Made by a program: the position numbers and the translations under genes. DNA of 64,000 nt from Petunia secreta (taxonomy: Eukaryota > Streptophyta > Magnoliopsida > Solanales > Solanaceae), in the NCBI GenBank assembly GCA_029990175.1, contig JARKIP010000035.1, positions 36,532,001 through 36,596,000 of the forward strand, read 5' to 3'. Positions 1-10,411 of this stretch are shown in pieces. The notes under the pieces were generated by a model. That model was not told where the DNA came from. It was given only the letters and a program-made list of their open reading frames with translations, and did not search any database. The first letter of the stretch is position 1, and each line of letters opens with the position of its first letter.

Positions 1-198
1 TTGAGTCTTGAACCGAAAACCCGATCATTCTATTTGCGAGCCCCAAGTGTGGCTCGAGGGTAGTTGCATAGTGTAGGTCCTCCTTGACACCGATACGAGG
101 GTATTATGGAACGAGTTCTCCATAGTTACTTCGTAGGGAGTTCGAGTAGTGTCTCGCTCTTTATCTTTATTTCCGCGTTTCGTATTTGATTCTTATCA
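1..198 (+). repeat. TE1 5' LTR, 3' end only
   Basis: It ends in TCTTATCA and is followed three bases later by the PBS. It corresponds to 6757-6954 of the 3' LTR without visible differences. Confidence 0.92.
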
Positions 199-1280
199 TC
201 TTGGTATCAGAGCAAGGCTCGGGTTTTGTTTCTACAAACCCCCGACCCTTGATTCTTCGTGCCTAGGTTGGTTTCTATCTTAGGTTCTTATTTGTTGTTG
301 AAGAAAAAGAAGAAAACACAAAAAAATAGAAAAAGTTGAAAAACACAAAAATTTGATCATAGAATCTTGGTTTGTTGGACCCATTGCTTGATTGATATTG
401 GGTTTTGTTCCTTGTTGGAAACCCGTTCTTTTGGTACCCTGAGCATCGAATTTGAAGTAGAAACACAAGGATTGAAAATTTGAAACCCTTGAAGAACTTG
501 AAAATTTGAAACCCTAGCTATGAACATGGTGGAATGTTGAACTTTGATTGGGGTTTGATAAAATTGATTGGGGTTTGATCTCTGTGCTTGAAACAACATT
601 GGGGTACCTTTGATTTGCCAAAACAACGTGTGGATTGATGAATTTTTGGGTGCAAAATCAAGAAAATCGTGTTTGAACCGTGCTGGAACTTGCAGTAGGC
701 GGAGCGCCTAGGGAAACGGGCGGACCGCCTGATTTTTGAGTGCTCTCTGGACTTTACAGAGGCGGACCGCCTACTCAGAGTAGGCTGACCGCCCACTCCT
801 CTCTACAGACACTGGGCGGACCACCTAGTCCAAACAGGTGGGGCGCCTACTTCCTGGAGAATTGGGAATCGGGTAGTTTCTTCTAGGTTCGTTTGTTTTG
901 TTGTTTGCATCGCTTCTAATTAGTATTATTAGAGTATAATCCTACTCGATTAGTACTAATTACTTCAAGCTACTAGGATCATCGTGCCTTAGAACGGAGA
1001 CTAGAACTCAAAGAAGATCCGTAGTGCCTTTTTGACTCAAGTCCTCACTCAAAGTGCTTAGCGTTCCAATCGAGTCCTATTAACTCCACTCACCCCGGAG
1101 TACATTTGGCTTTTGAGTCGAGTGATTAGGTTAAGGTTTACTATTCAACTTTGTGAAGCTTTTGAGTTCAAGCAAGAGTGAAATATCCACCGCCACCTAA
1201 AAGAGTGATCCGAGTGAACACAAGTGAGGGAGCGAGTGAGGTGTTTTAACTAACTCTTGTTTCTTTTCTTTGTAGGTACA
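199..1280 (+). other. TE1 5' leader: PBS, palindrome array, splice-acceptor-like site
   Basis: No gene lies here. The PBS TGGTATCAGAGC is at 202-213 and matches the 3' end of plant initiator tRNA-Met. A palindrome array occupies about 696-852, with units such as AGGCGGAGCGCCT and AGGCGGACCGCCT. Just before the gag start there is a CTAAC branch-point-like motif, a pyrimidine tract and TGTAG|GTACA (AG at 1274-1275). The short ORFs on both strands here are chance readings. Confidence 0.8.
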
Positions 1281-2192
1281 ATGGCCAACGAAGGTCAAGA
1301 TTTCATCAAGGAGGCCTTGGCTAGCCTTCTTGCCAAGATGGATGTTATGACTCAACGGATTGAGTCACTTGAAAAGGGTGCTTCAAGTACCCAAGGAGAC
1401 CAAGGGACCCCGAGTGTCCCAATTGAAAAGGGGACCCCGAGTGTCCAAATTGAGACCGGTGAAGGCTCAAGTAGCCCTACCTTTACCCCGGAGCAAGTTG
1501 TTGAATTACTCAATCAACAACGGGTAAAGGAAGATCGAGAGAGAATTGAACGAACGGGCATTCCCCGTATCTTGGATAATCCCCCAAGAGACAACCCATT
1601 ACCAAGACCCATCCGAAATGTGCAACCTCTTGAGCAAGTCGATGAAGCTCAAGAAGGGGAGGAAGCCGAGTATGGTGATGATATGTATGGGCTTGATGAC
1701 CACTTTCAACCGAGACGTGGTATGAATTGGGGTCGTAATGTGGATCGAGGTAGGGGCCGAGGTCGAGGGCCACCTATGGGATTTGTTGGAGGGAATGCGA
1801 GAAGGGAGTATGGTGTGAATGAAGACCACTATGGGGGCCAACCGGAGCCATTCCGTGGGGGTCGTGACAACAACAACAATCTTAATAGTGTGAAGATCAC
1901 TATTCCTCCTTTCAAAGGGAGTAGTGATCCGGTGGAATACATTGATTGGAAGTTGTCCATGGAACGTATATTTGACACCAATGACATGCCCGAATTGAAG
2001 AAGACTAAGTATGCTATCTCTACCTTTGAGTCCTTTGCTTCTACATGGTGGGAGTCGGTAAAGAGGAATAGAAGGAGGATGGGGATGGTTCTTAATCTTA
2101 CTTGGGATGAGTTGATCCGTGTGATGGATGAAAAGTACTTGACTAACCAATACCGAGTGGACCAACAAAAGCGTCTCTACAAGTCCGGATGA
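1281..2192 (+). pseudogene. gag: TE1 gag, N-terminal part, frameshifted
   Basis: This is the N-terminal part of the Gag polyprotein, which would form the cytoplasmic virus-like particle. I start at the ATG of MANEG (1281), directly after the GTACA context shared by several elements, rather than at upstream TTG codons. It shows an N-terminal coil-like segment, the TPSVQ motif twice, an R/G-rich patch (about residues 160-170) and the start of the retrotransposon gag capsid domain (from FKGSSDP). Compared with TE12 a 52-bp segment is missing after GCGTCTCTA (about 2179), so the frame ends at RLYKSG and continues in another frame from 2189. A full-length Gag cannot be made from this copy without frameshifting. 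Confidence 0.88.
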
Positions 2193-5100
2193 CTCTAGAC
2201 TTGGATGAGGAAGACAATGAGACGGCCATGATCCGTTTCAAAGGGGGCTTAAACCGAGACATAGCTTCACTTTTGAAGTTTCACAAGTACAATGATCACT
2301 ACAAGCTATGTGAGGATGCGGTTGAAGCCGAGAAGTGGCTCAAAGAGGAGAAATCCCTTCGCTACAAGAGTAATGCTATTACTCCATTGAACAAGCCAAA
2401 GGATTGGAAGTCTCCTACAACTAATGCCAAATTCCAAAGTGCAAGTGGTGCAAGTGCTAGCAAGGAAGTGAAAAAGCCTTTTGAGAGGTCGACACAACCC
2501 GTGGGAGGTAATTCTAGAACCCAATTGAGTAATCCAATCTCTTCTTCTACTCAATGCTTTAAGTGTAAAGGTTATGGTCATCTCTCTAAAGATTGCCCTA
2601 CCCGGAAAACTATGGTTCTTGTTGGTGACTTGGTCTATGAGCAAGATAGTGAGCCCGAGGAGGAAGAGGGGGTAGAGGGTGATGAGGAGGAGGGAGATGA
2701 AGGGGAGATTACTATGATTGAGGATGATGAATCCCATGCCTTCCTTGTTGTGAGGAGGAGTCTAGGAGTCATGTGTGTAGAGGATGTTGAGACCTTGCAA
2801 CGAGAGAATCTTTTTCATTCCAAATGCCGAGTCATGGGTCTCATTTGCTCTATGATCATTGACTCGGGAAGTTGTGCTAATGTTATTAGCCAAACACTTG
2901 TTACCCAATTGAAAATACCTACCTTGAAACACCCAAGTCCTTATAAGCTTCAATGGCTTAGTGAGTGTGGTGAGTTGAGGGTGGTTAAGCAATGTTTGAT
3001 CAAATTCAAGATTGGGAACTATGTGGATGAACACATGTTCGATGTCGTGCCTATGCAAGCATGCCACCTACTCTTTGGTAGGCCTTGGCAATTTGATCGA
3101 CGTGTGGTTCATAATGGTCATGCCAACACCTATACGGTGACGCATGAGGGGAAAAAGTTTGTGCTCCAACCTATGACTCCCAAACAAGTGAGCGATGATT
3201 ACAAACGGATGCGGGAGTTGAGAGAAGTGGCAAAGGCTAAGTCGGTTGTTGAGACTAGCCCTTTGACCAAAAGCTTGGTGGCAATCCCACCTACTTCTAC
3301 CGGTGGCATATGTGCCATGATGCAACCGGGCGAGATCCTAAAAGGAAATGATGGCAACAAGCTTCTCATATGCCTAGTGCACAAAGGTATGGTTCTAAAC
3401 TCTAATAGTGATTTTTCTTCTAACCCTTTGCCTAGTGTGTTTGAGAATGTTTTGAAGGATTTTGGTGACATGTTCCCGGATGAAATGCCGGATGGATTGC
3501 CTCCTTTGAGGGGCATTGAGCATCAAATAGATTTTGTCCCGGGATCCCAAATCCCAAACAAACCGGCCTATAGGAGCAACCCGGAGGATACAAGGGAATT
3601 GCAAAAGCAAGTTGATGAATTGCTCACTAAAGGCTTGGTGAGGGAAAGCTTGAGTCCTTGTGCCGTGCCCGTGATCCTTGTTCCCAAAAAGGACGGCACT
3701 TGGAGAATGTGTGTTGATTGTCGGGCCGTGAACAAAATAACGGTAAAGTACCGTCATCCTATTCCCCGGCTTGATGATATGTTAGATGAATTGAGCGGTT
3801 CATGTGTGTTTAGCAAAATTGACCTTAGGTCCGGCTACCATCAAATCCGGATGAAACCCGGTGATGAATGGAAAACCGCATTCAAGACCAAATTTGGTCT
3901 CTATGAATGGTTGGTGATGCCCTTTGGGCTCTCCAATGCACCTAGCACTTTCATGAGGCTAATGAACCATGTTCTAAAGCCATTCATCAACAAGTTTGTG
4001 GTCGTCTATTTTGACGATATATTGATCTATAGCAAATCAATAGACGACCATGTTGAACACCTTAGGCTAGTGCTTGAAAAGTTGAGAGCCGAAAAGCTCT
4101 ATGCTAATTTTAAAAAGTGTGCCTTTGGTGTTGAGAAGGTGGTCTTCCTTGGGTTTGTTGTGAGTGCCCAAGGAGTGGAGGTGGATGAGTCTAAGGTAGA
4201 GGCCATACGTGATTGGCCTACTCCCACTACCGTGACTCAAGTGAGGAGCTTTCATGGTCTCGCAAGCTTTTATAGGCGATTTGTGAAGGACTTTAGCTCC
4301 ATTGCCGCTCCACTCACCGAATTGGTGAAGAAAGACCAACCGTTTGTTTGGGGAGAGCCTCAAGAGAAGGCCTTCCTTGAGTTGAAAAGTAGGTTGAGTA
4401 CCGCCCCGCTATTACAATTGCCCGACTTCGGGAAGGCATTTGAGGTTGAGTGTGATGCCTCGGGGGTGGGAATTGGTGGTGTTTTAATGCAAGATAGCAA
4501 ACCCATCGCCTACTTTAGTGAAAAGTTGAAAGGGGCATCCTTGAATTATTCTACATATGACAAGGAGTTGTATGCCCTAGTGAGAGCCCTTGCCCATTGG
4601 CAACACTATCTTTGGCCTCGGGAGTTTGTAATCAAGAGTGACCATGAGTCACTCAAGCATTTGAGAGGCCAAGAGAAGCTCAATAAGAGACATGCCAAGT
4701 GGGTTGAATTCATTGAGTCTTTTCCCTATGTGATCCAATACAAGAAAGGGAAGGACAATGTTGTGGCGGATGCGCTTTCAAGAAAGTTTGCCCTAGCCAC
4801 CACTCTCACCTCTAAGCTCATGGGTTTTGAGAGCATTAAATTGATGTATGCTCATGACCCAAGGCTAAAGAGTGTCCATGACACTCTAGAGAAAGGGGAG
4901 AGAGTTGACAAGTACCAATGGTTTGATGGTTATATCTTCAAAAATGGTAGGGTGTGCATTCCGGAGTCCTCTTGGAGAGAGTTGCTTGTGCATGAAGCAC
5001 ATTGCGGGGGACTCATGGGACATTTTGGCACAAGAAAGACTTTGGCCATTCTTCAAGAACAATTCCATTGGCCAAAGATGAGGGTGCATGTGGAAAAGTT

Positions 5101-6409
5101 TTGCGCTAATTGCCTTGAGTGCAAGCGAGCCAAATCTAAAGCCCACCCTCATGGGTTGTATACCCCTCTCCCCGTACCTACTAGTCCATGGTTGGATATC
5201 TCAATGGATTTTGTGATGGGTTTACCAAGGACTAGAGGGGGCCATGATAGCATTTATGTTGTTGTGGATAGGTTTTCCAAAATGGCTCATTTCATTCCAT
5301 GCAAGAAATGTGATGACGCACAACATGTGGCAACTTTGTTTATTGAAAATGTCTTGAAGTTGCATGGAGTTCCTCAAACCATAGTGAGTGATAGGGACAC
5401 TAAGTTCCTAAGTCATTTTTGGAGGTGTTTATGGGGTGCTTTAGGCACCAAGCTCTTGTTCTCCACGTCCCACCACCCCCAAACCGATGGGCAAACGGAA
5501 GTGGTAAACCGAACCTTGGGTGCTCTTCTTAGAGCCATGACTCGAGGCAAGGCCGGGACTTGGATTGATCGTTTACCTCTTATGGAGTTTGCCTACAATC
5601 GCACATTGCATAGCATGATAGGCATGACTCCATTCGAGTGTGTTTATGGATTTAACCCCTTGATTCCCCTTGATCTAACCCCTTTGCCAAGGGAAATGGT
5701 TGTTAATTTTGAAGGTAAAGCTAGAGCCAAGGCTTTGGTTGAACTCCATGCAAAGGCGAAGAAGAACTTGGAGGAAGCTTATGCTAAGGTTGCCGCCAAG
5801 AAGAACAAAGGACGCAAGAAGGTGGAATTCAAGAAGGGTGACTATGTGTGGGTGCACTTCCGGAAAGAAAGGTTTCCAAACCTTAGGAAAGGGAAGTTGG
5901 CACCCCGAGGAGATGGCCCATTCCAAGTGCTCTCGAAGATAAACAACAATGCCTATGTAGTCGACTTACCAAGTGAGTATCAAGTTTCTAATACTTTCAA
6001 TGTTAGTGACTTGGTTCCTTTGAATGTAGGTGATGAAGAGGCTGTGCTTAATGATGAAGAGGTCGTGGATGATGCTTCGATTTCGAGGACGAAATCTTCT
6101 CAAGAAGGGGAGGATGATAAGACCCAAACCCCCTCAAGACCCTTCACTCGGAGTCAAGCCAAGTTGATCCAAGACACCCATCTTCATTTGATATGGAAGG
6201 GCACGGAAGAAGGCTCCAAGACCAACTTGAAGACTATGCTTTGGTGCGCCATGGATGGAGGACCTTCTAGTACACTTGACGAGGCATCCGGAGCACTTTT
6301 GGAAGCAACTCAAGAGGCCACAGCACCAGGCGGACCGCCTACTCAACTAGGCCGGCCGCCTACTTTTTGCTCACTCTCTGGATCTCCTCTAGGCGGACCG
6401 CCTCTGTAA
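2189..6409 (+). CDS. pol: TE1 gag C-terminus plus pol (protease, RT, RNase H, integrase), displaced frame
   Basis: This long open frame resumes after the gag deletion. In order it carries the end of the capsid domain, one CCHC knuckle (CFKCKGYGHLSKDC), a pepsin-like protease with DSG (IIDSGSCANVIS), RT with YFDDIL, RNase H (ECDASGVG ... NVVADALSR), and integrase with an HHCC zinc site and D,D-35-E catalytic triad. A GPF/Y-like region (RGDGPFQVL) follows. No chromodomain is recognisable. The frame crosses into the 3' LTR at 6115, so about the last 98 residues, including a TRSQAK motif, are LTR-encoded. There is no in-frame stop. The first ATG of this frame lies inside gag, so translation would need fusion to the preceding frame. 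Confidence 0.9.
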   Translation: MTLDLDEEDNETAMIRFKGGLNRDIASLLKFHKYNDHYKLCEDAVEAEKWLKEEKSLRYKSNAITPLNKPKDWKSPTTNAKFQSASGASASKEVKKPFERSTQPVGGNSRTQLSNPISSSTQCFKCKGYGHLSKDCPTRKTMVLVGDLVYEQDSEPEEEEGVEGDEEEGDEGEITMIEDDESHAFLVVRRSLGVMCVEDVETLQRENLFHSKCRVMGLICSMIIDSGSCANVISQTLVTQLKIPTLKHPSPYKLQWLSECGELRVVKQCLIKFKIGNYVDEHMFDVVPMQACHLLFGRPWQFDRRVVHNGHANTYTVTHEGKKFVLQPMTPKQVSDDYKRMRELREVAKAKSVVETSPLTKSLVAIPPTSTGGICAMMQPGEILKGNDGNKLLICLVHKGMVLNSNSDFSSNPLPSVFENVLKDFGDMFPDEMPDGLPPLRGIEHQIDFVPGSQIPNKPAYRSNPEDTRELQKQVDELLTKGLVRESLSPCAVPVILVPKKDGTWRMCVDCRAVNKITVKYRHPIPRLDDMLDELSGSCVFSKIDLRSGYHQIRMKPGDEWKTAFKTKFGLYEWLVMPFGLSNAPSTFMRLMNHVLKPFINKFVVVYFDDILIYSKSIDDHVEHLRLVLEKLRAEKLYANFKKCAFGVEKVVFLGFVVSAQGVEVDESKVEAIRDWPTPTTVTQVRSFHGLASFYRRFVKDFSSIAAPLTELVKKDQPFVWGEPQEKAFLELKSRLSTAPLLQLPDFGKAFEVECDASGVGIGGVLMQDSKPIAYFSEKLKGASLNYSTYDKELYALVRALAHWQHYLWPREFVIKSDHESLKHLRGQEKLNKRHAKWVEFIESFPYVIQYKKGKDNVVADALSRKFALATTLTSKLMGFESIKLMYAHDPRLKSVHDTLEKGERVDKYQWFDGYIFKNGRVCIPESSWRELLVHEAHCGGLMGHFGTRKTLAILQEQFHWPKMRVHVEKFCANCLECKRAKSKAHPHGLYTPLPVPTSPWLDISMDFVMGLPRTRGGHDSIYVVVDRFSKMAHFIPCKKCDDAQHVATLFIENVLKLHGVPQTIVSDRDTKFLSHFWRCLWGALGTKLLFSTSHHPQTDGQTEVVNRTLGALLRAMTRGKAGTWIDRLPLMEFAYNRTLHSMIGMTPFECVYGFNPLIPLDLTPLPREMVVNFEGKARAKALVELHAKAKKNLEEAYAKVAAKKNKGRKKVEFKKGDYVWVHFRKERFPNLRKGKLAPRGDGPFQVLSKINNNAYVVDLPSEYQVSNTFNVSDLVPLNVGDEEAVLNDEEVVDDASISRTKSSQEGEDDKTQTPSRPFTRSQAKLIQDTHLHLIWKGTEEGSKTNLKTMLWCAMDGGPSSTLDEASGALLEATQEATAPGGPPTQLGRPPTFCSLSGSPLGGPPL

Positions 6410-6954
6410 AACGGGCGGACCGCCTACTCAAAAGGGGCTGACCGCCCACTCCAAGTAGGCTGGGCGCCTACTCTACTAGGCTGGGCGCCTACTTGGGGCG
6501 CCTAGTGAGCTGAAGATGCGGGATTCCTTGTTTATTTGCTATGTTTTGGACAACTATAGCCCTATGAGGCCCTTATTGTTTTAACCCACTTTGGGGGTAT
6601 TTTTGAGCTTTCATTACATGTAAGTGAAGTCTATAAATACTTCACAAACCTATTCAAACCTTAGTCTACCTTGAATTATATGAATGATGAAAAGAAACTA
6701 TCTCTTGTTTGGAGAATCCTTTGCCTTGGTTGCTTGAATTCACTAGTGGAATCTAGTTGAGTCTTGAACCGAAAACCCGATCATTCTATTTGCGAGCCCC
6801 AAGTGTGGCTCGAGGGTAGTTGCATAGTGTAGGTCCTCCTTGACACCGATACGAGGGTATTATGGAACGAGTTCTCCATAGTTACTTCGTAGGGAGTTCG
6901 AGTAGTGTCTCGCTCTTTATCTTTATTTCCGCGTTTCGTATTTGATTCTTATCA
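6115..6954 (+). repeat. TE1 3' LTR (840 bp)
   Basis: It starts TGATAAGA and ends TCTTATCA, an 8-bp terminal inverted repeat. The polypurine tract AAGAAGGGGAGGA lies just before it (6102-6114). Its first ~295 bases encode the end of the pol frame. U3 contains a palindrome array at about 6328-6504 and a TATA box at 6632. It is followed by delta LTR sequence. Confidence 0.93.
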
Positions 6955-7640
6955 AGAAGCCAAGCCAAGCTGCTGCACGATGTGCACGTTCACATAGCCT
7001 GGCCGAAGGAAAACAATTGCTCCGAAGCTGAGTGGCCGAGCTCAAGAATCGAAGGCATTATCTTCAGATTTGAGCCCGAAGGCAATGTGACCGAGGACAA
7101 TGAGCTCGAAGACAATTGAGGCAACAAGTGTGTGTTCGAGCAGACAATCGAGAACCAAAGCCAAGGCTTACCGAAGTCAAAGTCTGCCGAACACATTTTA
7201 ACTCAGCCCTGCGTGGCTTATTTCTATTGGTCAACTGTGACCTATTTACTAGTTTACCCTTAGTATTTCCTATATAAACACTTTTTCCTTTCATTGTAAG
7301 TAGCTAGTTTTTGAACATTGATGAATTGAATGAAAGTGCCGAGCACATTTCTTCTTGTCTCCGTCGTGAGCAAAACCCCGGTGAGGGCTTTTAAGGACTT
7401 GTGGCTTTCGGTTAGTCCGATTGAACATTCCTCTTGATCATTCAGTTTGCAAGAGGCAATGTTCTCTTGAGGATTGTTGCATAGTATAGGTGATCCTTGT
7501 ATCCCTTTTGATTGAGCTTTGAGACAGGTTCCTCACTGTTCTTTCGAAAGAAGCAAGTTTTGTCTTGCTTTTATCTTTATCTTTCTTGTTTGTTCTTCCG
7601 CGTTTGTGCTAACAATCCCTTCGGGAATTGCATTGCACCA
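6955..7640 (+). repeat. TE2: delta-family LTR, 3' part, host of TE1
   Basis: It matches the delta LTRs at 53626-54377 and 60841-61593, beginning inside the LTR-encoded tail and ending GCATTGCACCA. The left part lies beyond TE1, outside the window. I cannot tell whether it was a solo LTR or part of a full element. It is inserted into TE3. The small ORFs here are not genes. Confidence 0.88.
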
Positions 7641-7675
7641 ACGTCTCCGCCTTGTAGCTCGCATTCGGCATCTCC

Positions 7676-9448
7676 TTAACCTTGTCTTTCCATCTCGGAA
7701 CATGGTTGAGGCTCCATCGGCTTGCCTCCAAGAATACCTACACAAGTACTCACACAAGTAGAAGAAAAAGGTAAAGGGTTAAGGTTAGAATAAGGGGTGT
7801 CCTCACTCTTTTTTCCCTCTTTCTTTTCCCTCATTTTTCTTTCAAGGCTAGGTGTAGATTCGGGTGGTGACATCCCACTCACATCACTCAACACATCCTC
7901 TCCTTTTTCCACTCGAGGAATGTCACCGGTCACTCCCTTACTCCTCTCTATCTTTTGTCTCTCAAACTCGGGCGAATTGGGACGAGGCCCAAGAATACCC
8001 ATAGCCGGAGTAGGTGGACTCTTCACGTCAACCCGAAATCTAGGACTAGGAGACTCATCACTTGAGGTCTCCTTCTTCTTCGTTGGTGAACCACTTGGAA
8101 TTGAAACTTGTGGTTTTGGGTTCACCTTGTTGATGTCTATCAACCCTTTTCTAGCACATGTCCCACCATTGCTTGTGTTTGTAGGACTTCTTGTTTGCAC
8201 ATTGTCAACCATGGAATGAAGTTCTTGCTCCTTGCTCCTTTGCCTAGCCAAAGAAGGCGCACTAGTAGGCACTTGGCTCTTCGCCCGGTAAGGTACAAAG
8301 TCATAAACTCTTTGCCCTACGCCCACAAGATATGCACCCTTCACCTCACTATATTGCACCCTCTTTCCCTCCAACCACCGGTCACCTATCCACACATCAA
8401 CATGACGCATGGGATACACATCACACCAAACAAAGCATTTATAGCTCCTATGAGATACGAGTACCCGAGCCTCCTTAGAAACCCACACTCCATCATACTC
8501 ATACGGACGCTCTAGCTTATGGCATGGTATCCTAAGCCTATCAACCAAAGAGGTGCTAATACAATTGGCATCGGTACCACCAATCTTGAGCAAGTATCCT
8601 CCAATACCATCTACCTCAACAACGAACCTACGTCTACCCAAGTCTTGCACATTGGCACCCAAATGAGAATTTGGACGCCCACAAGTGTCATCACCATCTA
8701 CTTGGGTCTTCCTTATCCCTCCACTAGTGGCAACACCACTAGGACTATCTCCACTTCCCGTCACTCTCCCAACATTAGAAATGTTGTTGGAAGTCGAGGA
8801 AGGATCCTTGCCATGGAACCCATAAGTGCCTCTCGCCTTGGTTCCATAGCCCATAGTACTACTCCTACTACAACCATCCACGCCCTTCACGGCATATAAC
8901 CCCGTTGTAGCAAAAGCAACACCATCTCTCAAACCAACCTCCACATGGGAATTAGAAGCATTAGGTCGCTTAGCGTGCCTAGAAGATGCAAGCTTCTCCT
9001 TCCCTATGGAACAACCACCACCACCTCCCATACTAATGGAAGGTCCTCTACTACTCCCTTGTACTCCATTAGCAACACTAAGAGAAGATGCATAAGAATA
9101 ACCCATATGTTCAACATCATCATCAACTCTATCTATGTCACTATCATGCTCTAATTCATCACAAGTAGAGTAAGTAGGATCAATGTACCTTGAAGCGTCA
9201 CCATCCTCGGGTTCTTGACTAGAAGCATTAGATTCATCAAATTCATCTTCATGAGCTTCATAGTCGTCATCAACCTCTCGATCACCATAGTGAACCGCTT
9301 CATCATCGTAGGAGCCATGGTTTCCATCATCATAGTAATGGCCATCTTCACCCTCGTAGGAACCATAGTCTCCATCATCACCATACGAGTCATAGGAACT
9401 CGCATCATCCCCACACGAGCCATAATCTCCACAATCAACATCCGACAT
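7676..9448 (-). CDS. TE3 acidic ORF with retropepsin-like domain lacking the catalytic Asp
   Basis: The frame gives about 590 residues from the ATG at 9448 (MSDVDC). The first ~130 residues are extremely rich in D, E, G, Y and S, unlike the basic Gag of its neighbours, and no CCHC knuckle or capsid domain is visible. Around residues 275-385 it aligns with the gypsy protease: ANCIS-SLV-RLRIP matches CANVIS-TLV-QLKIP, and VYPMRHVDVWIGDRW matches VVPMQACHLLFGRPW. The catalytic DSG is replaced by IGG, so it should be inactive. The C-terminal third (RQKIERSKGVTGD...) resembles the region after the protease in TE16, where the replacement ORF begins. Function is unknown. It ends shortly before the delta LTR insertion. 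Confidence 0.7.
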   Translation of the reverse strand: MSDVDCGDYGSCGDDASSYDSYGDDGDYGSYEGEDGHYYDDGNHGSYDDEAVHYGDREVDDDYEAHEDEFDESNASSQEPEDGDASRYIDPTYSTCDELEHDSDIDRVDDDVEHMGYSYASSLSVANGVQGSSRGPSISMGGGGGCSIGKEKLASSRHAKRPNASNSHVEVGLRDGVAFATTGLYAVKGVDGCSRSSTMGYGTKARGTYGFHGKDPSSTSNNISNVGRVTGSGDSPSGVATSGGIRKTQVDGDDTCGRPNSHLGANVQDLGRRRFVVEVDGIGGYLLKIGGTDANCISTSLVDRLRIPCHKLERPYEYDGVWVSKEARVLVSHRSYKCFVWCDVYPMRHVDVWIGDRWLEGKRVQYSEVKGAYLVGVGQRVYDFVPYRAKSQVPTSAPSLARQRSKEQELHSMVDNVQTRSPTNTSNGGTCARKGLIDINKVNPKPQVSIPSGSPTKKKETSSDESPSPRFRVDVKSPPTPAMGILGPRPNSPEFERQKIERSKGVTGDIPRVEKGEDVLSDVSGMSPPESTPSLERKMREKKEGKKSEDTPYSNLNPLPFSSTCVSTCVGILGGKPMEPQPCSEMERQG

Positions 9449-10411
9449 TGTTGCAACACCCAAGCACAAAACCTCCCAAAAGTCACTCCCTCACGTGTTT
9501 CACTCAATTTATGAACACTCAAGAGTGAGGCCTTTACAACTTGGGAACCAAGGTGATCACAACTAGCATGTCCAAGTTAAAGTTCGGAATGGAGTTAATG
9601 AGACTCAATGGACGGACGGTTATTTAAAGTGCGCACTTGAGGCCAAAAGGAGTTCTACGACTCTTCTTTGAATTCTAGTCTCCTCTACGCACGATTATCC
9701 TAATACGCTAAAGGATTAGTGTTAATAAAGTAGGCCAATTACCCTAGAAACACTAACCAAGAGGTACGGAAGCAAACGGGACACAAAAACCTACGAAAAA
9801 AACTACCCGGACACACTTCAGGAAAAGGGGCGCCCCGCCTCTGTAAAAGGGGCGGTCCGCCCAGTGTGATTTCCAGAGAGCTGCAATAAAAGAGGCGGTC
9901 CGCCTCCCACAGTGGGCGGTCCGCCTACTGCTCTTTCAGCAGCTTCGCAACACGCGTTTTTCTCTCGTTTTGCAACCAAAAATCCAACATTTTCAACCCG
10001 ATACACAAAATTAATGATACCCAAAGGTGTATACAACTATATTAACCAATCCCCAATGGTTTTCAACCTCCAACAAACAACAACAAGCTTCGATTCAAGA
10101 TTGAAGCGTTTTCAAGAAATTTCCAAACTTTGGGATTTGATTTTCGAAATTTTGATTCGTAACACCAAAACGTGATATATGGGTACCAAAACAACGGGAA
10201 TACTATAAGGATCAAACCCCAATACTTTTTAACACTTGGGGATTCGATTCCAACCCGATCTACCAATTTTTTTCAACTTTTCAAGTTTTTCAATTTTTTT
10301 GTTTTTCTTCCTTTTCAAGAACAACAAGAACAATACAACAACAATACTAACATATGGAACAAGGAACGGGGGTTTGTAAGAACATAACCCGAGCCTTGCT
10401 CTGATACCAAC
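9449..10411 (-). other. TE3 5' leader with PBS and palindrome array
   Basis: This is non-coding. The PBS on the minus strand is at 10398-10409. The array, with units such as AGGCGGTCCGCCT and GGGCGCCCCGCCT, lies at about 9827-9928. Unlike most neighbours, the start codon is not preceded by a clear AG|GTACA site. Otherwise I see only AT-rich leader sequence. Confidence 0.75.

Larger units (their letters stand above)
1..6954 (+). mobile_element. TE1: autonomous-type alpha Ty3/gypsy element, 5' LTR cut by window edge
   Basis: The element runs from the end of a 5' LTR (1-198), through PBS, leader, gag and pol, to a complete 3' LTR (6115-6954). The visible 198 bases of the 5' LTR match the last 198 bases of the 3' LTR by eye, so the insertion is young. 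The polyprotein is broken by a 52-bp gag deletion relative to TE12. The right flank (from 6955) is the interior of a delta-family LTR, so TE1 is nested in that LTR. The left flank and its target duplication lie outside the window. Confidence 0.93.

Noticed and set aside
518..796. Small ORFs in the leaders and LTRs (Ser/Arg-rich or GAPP-rich peptides)
   Set aside because: They come from reading the palindrome arrays and AT-rich leaders in chance frames; no conserved start or length between families.
6955..7640. A host gene between TE1 and TE3
   Set aside because: The whole stretch matches delta LTR sequence seen twice elsewhere in the window.
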